From assembly GCA_030813035.1 (NCBI GenBank), contig JAUSTV010000011.1: a DNA stretch of 64,000 bases. One strand, 5' to 3'. Origin of the DNA: Bacillus_BA fengqiuensis (GTDB lineage Bacteria; Bacillota; Bacilli; Bacillales; Bacillaceae_H). Every line of letters begins with the position of its first letter. The first letter of the stretch is position 1. The notes below the pieces were generated by a model, which saw nothing but the letters and a program-made list of their open reading frames with translations, was not told where the DNA came from and did no database searches. Positions 32,872 through 39,964 of the stretch are shown here, in pieces. The position numbers and the translations under genes were made by a program.

Positions 32872-35163
32872 GTGTCAACTGAAATTAAAATATCCGTCAG
32901 GTCATTGGTGGAGTATGCGTTTCGAAGCGGAAGCATCGAGTCCGGTTTCCGTACAAGCAGCACGATGACAGAAGGAACGAAGGCCCATCAAAAAATACAA
33001 AACACATATCGTGAATCGGATGAAAGAGAAGTATATATGAAAACGGAACTTTCATACGAAGGTTTGACATATTTGATCGACGGCAGATGCGACGGTCTCT
33101 TGTTTTCTGAAGATGAAGTGACGGTAGATGAAATTAAGTCAACGGTAAAAGATTTGCACCTTGTTTCAGAAGACACGTATCCGGTTCATTGGGCACAGGC
33201 AAAATGCTATGCGTACATGTATGCGAAGGAGCATAAACTGGATTTGATGAATGTACAGCTGACCTATACTCATGTTGAAACGGAAGAAACGAAAAGGTTT
33301 AGGCAAACTGTCACGTTTCAAGAGCTGGAAACGTTTATATTTGATGTTATTAAACGATATGCTCCATATGCTTCATTAAAGAAGCAGCACCAAAAAGCGA
33401 GGGACGCGAGCATTCAAAACATGGGGTTCCCGTTTGAGACATACCGCCAAGGACAGCGAAAACTGGCGGGTGCCGTTTATAAAACGATGCTGGATGAAAA
33501 GAGCCTGTTTGCCATGGCTCCTACTGGAACCGGCAAGACCATTTCAACCATTTTTCCCGCTGTTAAAGCAATCGGTGAGGGTCTTGTACAGCGAATCTTT
33601 TATTTGACGGCCAAAACGATTACAAGGACAACGGCAGAAGAGGCATTTTCCTTCATGCGAGCGAACGGCCTTTACATGAATGTTGTAACCATCACGGCAA
33701 AAGACAAGGTCTGCTTTAAAGACGAGACCATCTGCCAGAAAACATACTGTGAATTCGCAGACGGCTATTACGACCGTGTCAATGAGGCCGTTCTTGATCT
33801 TTTATCGAATGAAACGATGATGAATCGTGACGTAATCGAAAAATATGCGCGAAAGCATCGCGTCTGTCCGTTTGAATTCTCATTGGATGCGGCGTATTCT
33901 GCGGACGCGATTATATGTGATTATAATTATGTGTTCGATCCCCGTGTTTCATTAAAACGTTTTTTGGAAGAACAAAAGAAACAAACGGTTTTGCTTGTCG
34001 ATGAAGCACATAACTTGGTGGACAGGGCACGTGAGATGTTTTCGGCATCGCTGAACAAATCTGATTTTCTGCAATTGAAGAGGGAGTTCAAAGGAAGAAA
34101 TGAAGCGATCCGTAAAACCGCTGATACGGTGAACCAATATCTTCTCGGGCTGAAAAAGCAATACGGCGAACAGGGAGACTTTATGATGAAAGACATGCCG
34201 AAAGAGCTTTTGCCAATTCTTGAAGCATTTATGCTCCAGGCAGAAAAGGAGCTTGCCAGCCAGCAGGAAGGCCATTCTTATGAAAAGCTTTTGGATGCTT
34301 ATTTTTCATCACACAGTTTTATCCGGATTGCCAATCTATATGATGAACGTTATGTGACGTTCGGACAGCTTGAAAGAAGCGAAGTTACCATTAAACTGCT
34401 TTGTTTAGATCCTTCCCATCTTCTTCGGCAGATGGGGAAGGGGTATCGCTCCAAAATTTATTTTTCAGCGACTTTTTCGCCGCTTCATTACTATAAAGAA
34501 GTGTTGGGAGGACAGGAGGGAGATTTTACGATTTCGATTCCATCCCCATTTACGAAAGAACAGCTTAATGTATTCATTCAGCCATTATCGACAAGGTATC
34601 GTGACAGGGAACGAACGAAGCAGCCGATTACAGAGATGCTTTATGCACTCGTGAAAAGCCGTCCAGGAAATTATTTTGTGTTTTTCCCTTCTTATCAATA
34701 TTTGAACGATGTGTACGGACATTTCACCGAACGGCATCCTGAAGTGCACACCATTATACAAGACACGGGGATGGGAGAAGAAGAACGGGAAAGGTTTTTA
34801 GCTGCTTTCCAAGCGGGGAATGAAGAGACATTCATTGGCTTTGCCGTGTTGGGAGGCATTTTTTCAGAAGGAGTAGATTTAAAAGGCGATCGCCTGAACG
34901 GTGTCGTCGTTGTCGGTGTCGGACTTCCGCAGCTTTCCCGTGAACGGGACATCATGAAAGAGCATTTCAATAGCGAAGGGAAAAACGGATATGACTATGC
35001 GTATGTTTTCCCTGGAATGAACAAAGTGCTCCAAGCAGGGGGGAGACTCATCCGTTCGGAAGATGACCATGGCACCATTGTGCTGGTGGATGACCGATTT
35101 TTATCTCCCAAATATCAATCCCTGCTTCCGAACGAGTGGAAGGAATTTACGATCATTCGCTAG
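32872..35163 (+). CDS. DinG/XPD-like Fe-S DNA helicase with N-terminal PD-(D/E)XK nuclease domain
   Basis: The 763-residue product joins two parts. Residues 1-180 resemble a RecB/Cas4-type nuclease: LIDGRCDGLL and EVTVDEIKST supply the Asp and the ExK residues, followed by QAKCYAYMYAKEH. From about 190 a superfamily 2 helicase follows: QGQRKLAGAVYKTM (Q-like motif), Walker A APTGTGKT (216-223), DEAH in LLVDEAHNLVDRA (about 377-380), and C-terminal EGVDLKGDRLNGVVVVGVGLPQ and QAGGRLIRSEDDHG (motif VI). Four Cys between motifs I and II (KVC, TIC, TYC, VCP) are placed as for an Fe-S cluster. A repair or recombination role is likely. Start GTG 32872 follows GAGGTGAGG. Confidence 0.88.
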   Translation: MSTEIKISVRSLVEYAFRSGSIESGFRTSSTMTEGTKAHQKIQNTYRESDEREVYMKTELSYEGLTYLIDGRCDGLLFSEDEVTVDEIKSTVKDLHLVSEDTYPVHWAQAKCYAYMYAKEHKLDLMNVQLTYTHVETEETKRFRQTVTFQELETFIFDVIKRYAPYASLKKQHQKARDASIQNMGFPFETYRQGQRKLAGAVYKTMLDEKSLFAMAPTGTGKTISTIFPAVKAIGEGLVQRIFYLTAKTITRTTAEEAFSFMRANGLYMNVVTITAKDKVCFKDETICQKTYCEFADGYYDRVNEAVLDLLSNETMMNRDVIEKYARKHRVCPFEFSLDAAYSADAIICDYNYVFDPRVSLKRFLEEQKKQTVLLVDEAHNLVDRAREMFSASLNKSDFLQLKREFKGRNEAIRKTADTVNQYLLGLKKQYGEQGDFMMKDMPKELLPILEAFMLQAEKELASQQEGHSYEKLLDAYFSSHSFIRIANLYDERYVTFGQLERSEVTIKLLCLDPSHLLRQMGKGYRSKIYFSATFSPLHYYKEVLGGQEGDFTISIPSPFTKEQLNVFIQPLSTRYRDRERTKQPITEMLYALVKSRPGNYFVFFPSYQYLNDVYGHFTERHPEVHTIIQDTGMGEEERERFLAAFQAGNEETFIGFAVLGGIFSEGVDLKGDRLNGVVVVGVGLPQLSRERDIMKEHFNSEGKNGYDYAYVFPGMNKVLQAGGRLIRSEDDHGTIVLVDDRFLSPKYQSLLPNEWKEFTIIR

Positions 35164-35224
35164 AGAGACATGCAAATAAAGGCGTTTTCCAGTATTAAAT
35201 GGTTAACTCTCCCGTAATTAGATT

Positions 35225-35258
35225 AAAAAGAGCCTTCATTTTCTAGAAGGCTCTTTTT
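35225..35258 (+). terminator. Terminator of the helicase gene
   Basis: AAAAAGAGCCTTC and GAAGGCTCTTTTT form a perfect 13-bp stem around eight bases, ending in T. The A and T tracts make it usable by the convergent YitT gene too. Confidence 0.88.
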
Positions 35259-35306
35259 GTATTAGGGCAAGAAAGTATGAGATTTAGAGAGATCCAGCTT
35301 CAGCTC

Positions 35307-35912
35307 CTAACCTCTCGGCCTTAGATTATAAATGCTTACCGATTGAAGGGAAGTCATAAGACTGGTGATAAAACCGGAGACCAGTACGGTCAAAAGCGAA
35401 TAAATCGATTTTCCATCCATCAAGATGAGTAACCCTAAGCTAATAATGAAAGCATCCATGACGAAAATCAAGATTCCCGGGTTCAGCGCAAACCATTTTG
35501 AGAGTAAAAGCGCCAATAAATCGATTCCGCCTTGACTTGTCTTATGTCTCAACATGAAGCCGGTACCCAGGCCGATGAACAGCCCCCCCAGCGGTGCACT
35601 GATGATGACAGGGAGATGGACGATTCCTCTCAGCGGCAGCAGCAAATCGATCATGATGGAAGAACAAAGCATCCCATATACACCGTTGAAGAAATAAGAC
35701 CGATTATATAGGAATGCCATTAGATAAATAGGAGCATTCAAACAAATAATCGTGAGTCCTACTTTAAAATCCCATAAGTAACTGCATAATAAACCAATTC
35801 CAGTGATTCCCCCATTGAGAAGGTGAAAAGGAAGAATAAACACGTTAACCCCAATCCCAATAAGAGTACTTGCCAAACCGATCACGACGATTCTTTTCAG
35901 CATTTTCCCCAT
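35307..35912 (-). CDS. YitT-family membrane protein lacking the DUF2179 domain
   Basis: The 201-residue product has five or six membrane helices and family blocks GIGVNVFILPFHLLNGGITGIGLL and GTGFMLRHKTSQGGIDLLALLLSKWF. Full YitT proteins carry a C-terminal soluble DUF2179 domain of about 80 residues that is missing here; the protein ends VSIYNLRPRG soon after the last helix. The role of the family is not established. GGGGAAAATG precedes the start; it is transcribed alone. Confidence 0.85.
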   Translation of the reverse strand: MGKMLKRIVVIGLASTLIGIGVNVFILPFHLLNGGITGIGLLCSYLWDFKVGLTIICLNAPIYLMAFLYNRSYFFNGVYGMLCSSIMIDLLLPLRGIVHLPVIISAPLGGLFIGLGTGFMLRHKTSQGGIDLLALLLSKWFALNPGILIFVMDAFIISLGLLILMDGKSIYSLLTVLVSGFITSLMTSLQSVSIYNLRPRG

Positions 35913-35994
35913 CCTTGTCCAAAATTCCTTCTTAAAACCTATATGAAAGGAAATCGACTTTATTCACCGGAAAGGAATGATTTGAAAATTTACC

Positions 35995-36981
35995 TTATTT
36001 TCCCTCTTTATATAAAGGGGCAATTCGATCAATCCGATTCGTCCATATAACGCCGTTGTAGTCAGCTGGCAGTCGGTTTATATCCTCTGTTGTATCAAAG
36101 CCCTCAGAGAATCCCCCGCCTCCTGCAACTACTATCACACGGGTATTGGCTTCTTCCATTCGATTCAGGAATTCATTGGACCATCCCCATAGCCACGGAG
36201 CAATTTTTTCGGGAATATGTAATTGCGTATTCTCGCAAGCTGCCGGCACATACCCTGTCCATCCCGCAGCAATGTAAGGAAGCAGACAGCTTTTCAATGT
36301 CGCTTTTGACATCACCCGAAGGTTTGGCAGTTCTTCCTTTAAAGAGGCAATGGGTTCATCGCCCCCGTATACAGCCAACTGACTTAACCGTTTTTCCGGG
36401 AGTGTAGAAAGATAGCGGGCAAGTTGTGTTCCTTCTGTCGGATCGTTGCTTTTAATATGAATTAAAAACGAACGATCAGGGAAATGGGACAGCACCTCTT
36501 CAAGAGAAGGCATAAGGCCGACACCTTTGCCGCGGAAAGGGTATGTCTTTCCATTATCTGCCGTATAGCCATAACCGATATCCAGCGTCTTTAACTCGTC
36601 CATTGTATAATCTCTTGTAACACCTTCTCCGTTCGTTCGGCAATCGAGGGTCCAGTCATGAAAAACGGCGAATTGTCCGTCTTTCGTCGGGTGTACATCA
36701 AACTCGACGATGTCAGCGCCTGCTTCAAAGGCTGCTTCCATCGATGGAAGTGTATTTTCAAGATATGGATGCTCCGGCTCATAAATCCGTTCGGCCGTAC
36801 ATGTATCATTTTCTATCCCTTCCATAGTAAACGTTTGGGCAAGTCCCCGATGCGCAAGCAACAAAGGTGTTTCATCCTTTTGCGCTGCAAAAAGCGAACT
36901 GTTATTGACATAGATAAATAAGAAAAGAGCAAGAAAAAACATTATTATTTTCGTTTTCATTCGTTTTTTTGATTTTTTCAT
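35995..36981 (-). CDS. Exported glycerophosphodiester phosphodiesterase family protein
   Basis: The 328-residue product has a basic N-terminus and signal or anchor helix (residues 11-32), then the GDPD TIM barrel: LLAHRGLA (metal/catalytic His and Arg), IVEFDVHPTKDGQFAVFHDWTLDCRT (catalytic Glu, Asp, His) and LIHIKSNDP. The canonical barrel Glu often written EIK is HIK here. An insert (EGIENDTCTAERIYEPEHPYLENTLPS) sits after the first motif. It should hydrolyse glycerophosphodiesters or related polymers outside the membrane. GGAGGATACC precedes ATG 36981. Confidence 0.88.
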   Translation of the reverse strand: MKKSKKRMKTKIIMFFLALFLFIYVNNSSLFAAQKDETPLLLAHRGLAQTFTMEGIENDTCTAERIYEPEHPYLENTLPSMEAAFEAGADIVEFDVHPTKDGQFAVFHDWTLDCRTNGEGVTRDYTMDELKTLDIGYGYTADNGKTYPFRGKGVGLMPSLEEVLSHFPDRSFLIHIKSNDPTEGTQLARYLSTLPEKRLSQLAVYGGDEPIASLKEELPNLRVMSKATLKSCLLPYIAAGWTGYVPAACENTQLHIPEKIAPWLWGWSNEFLNRMEEANTRVIVVAGGGGFSEGFDTTEDINRLPADYNGVIWTNRIDRIAPLYKEGK

Positions 36982-37159
36982 TGGTATCCTCCCACTTAAA
37001 AAAGCAGCTTTGAGATAAGAAAAGTCATGGACTTTTCACCTGCAAAGTTGAATATTATTTTAAGCAAAGGTTTACTCGTTCTCAATAGTTGTGACATAAT
37101 AATTGGATGATAATGTTCTGATAATAGAAGAGAAGTTTAGGAGGAGAGAAAATTTTAAG

Positions 37160-37861
37160 ATGAATACATCTTCCTGTTTGATTATTGAACGCGGGACTCC
37201 TTTTGAAAAAGGGGAGGTTATTCCTTTACATAGTGTGCCTATCATCTTAGGGAGAAAGGGAAAGGAATGGGAGCCTGATGTTTCGTTTAATAACGCATTT
37301 GTATCAAGGCAACATGCCTCGATTTATTATGAAAACGGCCAGTTTTATCTAAAAGATTTGAGTAGTAAGCACGGTACATACTTAAATGAGCAGCTTCTGG
37401 AACCAAACCATTCAGCACTTCTGAAGGAAGCAGACAAAATTTCATTGGCAAAGGATATCATCGTTCTCTCGTTTTCTTCTTCCAATCTCGAGGAAACACT
37501 TGAGTTAACCATCTTTGCTATGGAAGAACAGACCAACCCTTCTTTGGAATGGAAACTGGATCCGCTTAAACAGTCTTTAATCGTACAGGGCAGCCATTAC
37601 ACGTTTTCGGAAAAAGAATATAAGTGCCTGGAAATTCTTTTCGAGAAACGCCATCAATTCGTATCTAAAGAAGAAGTAAAAGAATATGTATGGCCTGAAA
37701 GGATATATTCGCCTGAACAAACTCCCGATGTCAGCTCAGACGAATTGAATGCTTTAATCTACCGGATACGAAGAAAAATTCATGAGGGGATTTCCATTGA
37801 AACGATAAAAGGAAAAGGCTATATTCTTTCGGTAAACGGTACAGAATTAATCAATAAGTAG
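37160..37861 (+). CDS. FHA domain fused to an OmpR-type winged-helix DNA-binding domain
   Basis: The 233-residue product has an N-terminal FHA domain (VPIILGRKGKEWEPDVSFNNAFVSRQHASIYYENGQFYLKDLSSKHGTYLNEQLL, about residues 25-80; the GR, SRQH and N-x-HGT residues that bind phosphothreonine are present) and a C-terminal winged helix of the OmpR/PhoB type (about 140-230; YTFSEKEYKCLEILFEKRHQFVSKEEVKEYVWPE and ALIYRIRRKIHEGISIETIKGKGYIL). It therefore probably turns Ser/Thr kinase activity directly into transcription control. No receiver domain and no kinase gene are near. ATG 37160 follows GGAGGAGAG at a slightly long distance; an upstream in-frame TTG has no site. Confidence 0.85.
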   Translation: MNTSSCLIIERGTPFEKGEVIPLHSVPIILGRKGKEWEPDVSFNNAFVSRQHASIYYENGQFYLKDLSSKHGTYLNEQLLEPNHSALLKEADKISLAKDIIVLSFSSSNLEETLELTIFAMEEQTNPSLEWKLDPLKQSLIVQGSHYTFSEKEYKCLEILFEKRHQFVSKEEVKEYVWPERIYSPEQTPDVSSDELNALIYRIRRKIHEGISIETIKGKGYILSVNGTELINK

Positions 37862-37964
37862 GCATTAAAGGAAACACTATGGGTGGCTTAGTTCAATAAG
37901 AATACAAAAAGTCCGTATAAAATCGATTGTTCAGCGGAAAATTAACACTTAAATTTAACAGTGC

Positions 37965-38015
37965 AAAAGAGCCCGTATCGCAAACTACTTAGTAGTTTGC
38001 GATACGGGCTCTTTT
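37965..38015. terminator. Perfect 25-bp inverted repeat, bidirectional terminator
   Basis: Arms 37965-37989 and 37991-38015 are perfectly complementary around a single central T at 37990. The outer ends are AAAAG/CTTTT, so a stem with T tract results in both directions. It lies between the convergent FHA-regulator and LysM genes. Confidence 0.85.
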
Positions 38016-38067
38016 GATTAAGCTTTAATGGACTTTACATATATTTGGCTTTCGTTATGTTTAATCC

Positions 38068-38811
38068 TTAGTTTAGCAGTTTATAAGAAACAAGGGTAGG
38101 AACGTCATCATTCGTATACGTTATGGCGGCTTGTGTTCCTTCTTTTACAAAGCCCAATTTTTGCACCGCACTTCCCGACGCCTGGAGCACGAGGTATTGG
38201 CCGTTTGAGGCTTGTACTTCGACGCTTGTCGAATCGGCGGCTCCTGTAATCGTGACCGTTTCCTTTTTGACATCGGCTTTTTCAAGATTTGTAACGGTTA
38301 GTATTTGCCCGGGATTAATATGGGCTGACGGCATATAGTTTGTTGATTGGATGTGCTCCATCGTTGTGTAGAATGCACGTGCGATTTGAGCGAGGGTGTC
38401 TCCTTTGACGACTTTATATTGTATTTTTCCGTCCGGCTGTTCAAGTGCTTCTCCCTTTAAGGCCACCTCAGTGCAAGGCTTATCTTTGTTCGGAGGTGGA
38501 ACGACAATCGTATCACCATTAATTAGTTTCTTTTGGTTATTGGCTTCCTGCAGCTGCCCAACGGTCACACCGTATTTAGCTGCCAATGACCAATATGTAT
38601 CGCTTTTTTTAACTTCGTATGTTGCATAATCGCAAGCATGCGCTTTAGAGGGGCCTCCCAAAAAACTTCCTGTCATGATTATTCCTGCAGCCATTGAGCT
38701 AATAACTATCTTTTTTATCATTGGCTTTGAGGAGGTTAATGAAGAAAGAGGGAACTGTTTTCTATGTTTATTTTTTAAGGATTTTTCTTTTTCTATAAAT
38801 GGCATGTTCAT
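38068..38811 (-). CDS. Protein with two LysM domains and N-terminal membrane anchor/signal
   Basis: The 247-residue product has a long basic N-terminus, a hydrophobic segment (KKIVISSMAAGIIMTGSFLGGPSKAHA, about residues 33-59) ending in a likely signal peptidase site, and two LysM domains: TYEVKKSDTYWSLAAKYGVTVGQLQEANNQKKLINGDTIVVP and KYKVVKGD-type YKVVKGDTLAQIARAFYTTMEHIQSTNYMPSAHINPGQILTV. These bind peptidoglycan. The C-terminal 80 residues are beta-rich and unassigned. It could act in the cell wall or spore cortex. I start at ATG 38811 after GGAGGTAATC; the upstream TTG lies inside that site. Confidence 0.87.
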   Translation of the reverse strand: MNMPFIEKEKSLKNKHRKQFPLSSLTSSKPMIKKIVISSMAAGIIMTGSFLGGPSKAHACDYATYEVKKSDTYWSLAAKYGVTVGQLQEANNQKKLINGDTIVVPPPNKDKPCTEVALKGEALEQPDGKIQYKVVKGDTLAQIARAFYTTMEHIQSTNYMPSAHINPGQILTVTNLEKADVKKETVTITGAADSTSVEVQASNGQYLVLQASGSAVQKLGFVKEGTQAAITYTNDDVPTLVSYKLLN

Positions 38812-39033
38812 TAAGATTACCTCCAAATAAGGCTAGGATTGTAAAACTGTATTCTGTGTAATGGTGCAGAGTACAGTTTCGTGGTTCCTTTTTCATTTAA
38901 AATTAGGATAAGGAACAGTCACTTCGTTGTATGCTTGTGTTTCTTATAGGAGTTGTATCCGTTTTTTTGCAAGTTTAAACCTTTGTTTTTTGTACTAATC
39001 AATAGGCTTTCGGAGGTGACAGTCCGGCACCAA

Positions 39034-39075
39034 TAGAAGCCATGGAGCAGAACTCTCCATGGCTTCTATTTTTTT
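39034..39075 (+). terminator. Orphan terminator-like hairpin before cphB
   Basis: TAGAAGCCATGGAG and CTCCATGGCTTCTA form a perfect 14-bp stem followed by seven T. No gene was found upstream of it on this strand in 38830-39033, so it could end a small RNA or act as a leader attenuator of cphBA, whose first start codon is 80 bases downstream. Confidence 0.68.
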
Positions 39076-39154
39076 ACTCGTTTTAGTTTTAAGCGAGTTG
39101 GACATGGGTAAAGACTCCTAGTATTTACATCAAAGTGAAGTTAGGTGAAGAAAC

Positions 39155-39961
39155 ATGAAAAATGGAGAACTGCTGATCATTGGCGGAAGCGAGAGGAAAG
39201 ATCGTGAAACGGAAATTCTGGACAAGTTTATAGAACTTTCCCAAGCGAATGAGGGAGCCATTGGAGTATTGCCGACAGCAAGTCAAATTCCTGATCAGGT
39301 GGGCACCCAGTACGTGGACATCTTTCAAAGGCTGGGAGCGAAAGAAGTCAAAATCATTGATGTTGATTCAAGGGAAAAAGCGGAAAGCCGGGACATAAAC
39401 GATCTTGTTTCCACATTGTCCGCTTTTTTCATTACAGGCGGCAGCCAAAAACGTTTAGCCGATCTCATTGGTGGAACAAAATTATCTTCCACATTATATA
39501 AAAAATGGACAAATGGCATGGTAATAGCCGGAACGAGTGCAGGTGCCTCTATTATGGGAGAACAAATCATTTTTTCACTAAGTGCAGAAGAAGATGATGA
39601 GGGCGTAGAGGTAGCGATGGACAACGGATTTGGTTACTTGAAAAACACCATTATCGACCAGCACTTTTCCCAGCGTGCCAGATTGGACCGTTTATTGAAA
39701 ATGATCGCCAAGAACCGGAAAACCATCGGAATCGGCATAGATGAAAATACGGCAATTTTAGTAAAAGACGATCAATTTGAAGTGTTGGGGGAGCATCAGG
39801 TCATCGTCATCGACGGCCATGATCGAACGTACATCGATACCCGCGTTTCAAATGAAGGAACGACAGAGCCCGTCATGACAAATGTTCAATTGCATACACT
39901 CACAAAAGGCTATCAGTTCGATTTATCAACCCGTAAATTATTAAATGGAAAAGAGGAGTAA
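39155..39961 (+). CDS. cphB: Cyanophycinase
   Basis: The 268-residue product is a serine peptidase of family S51: GELLIIGGSERK at the start, GAIGVLPTAS, FFITGGSQKRL and the nucleophile in VIAGTSAGASIMGE (Ser 128). The length fits the bacterial exopeptidase that cleaves cyanophycin (multi-L-arginyl-poly-L-aspartate) into beta-Asp-Arg dipeptides. The cyanophycin synthetase gene begins 3 bases after its stop, which makes the assignment firm. GGTGAAG precedes ATG 39155. Confidence 0.93.
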   Translation: MKNGELLIIGGSERKDRETEILDKFIELSQANEGAIGVLPTASQIPDQVGTQYVDIFQRLGAKEVKIIDVDSREKAESRDINDLVSTLSAFFITGGSQKRLADLIGGTKLSSTLYKKWTNGMVIAGTSAGASIMGEQIIFSLSAEEDDEGVEVAMDNGFGYLKNTIIDQHFSQRARLDRLLKMIAKNRKTIGIGIDENTAILVKDDQFEVLGEHQVIVIDGHDRTYIDTRVSNEGTTEPVMTNVQLHTLTKGYQFDLSTRKLLNGKEE

Positions 39962-39964
39962 AAA

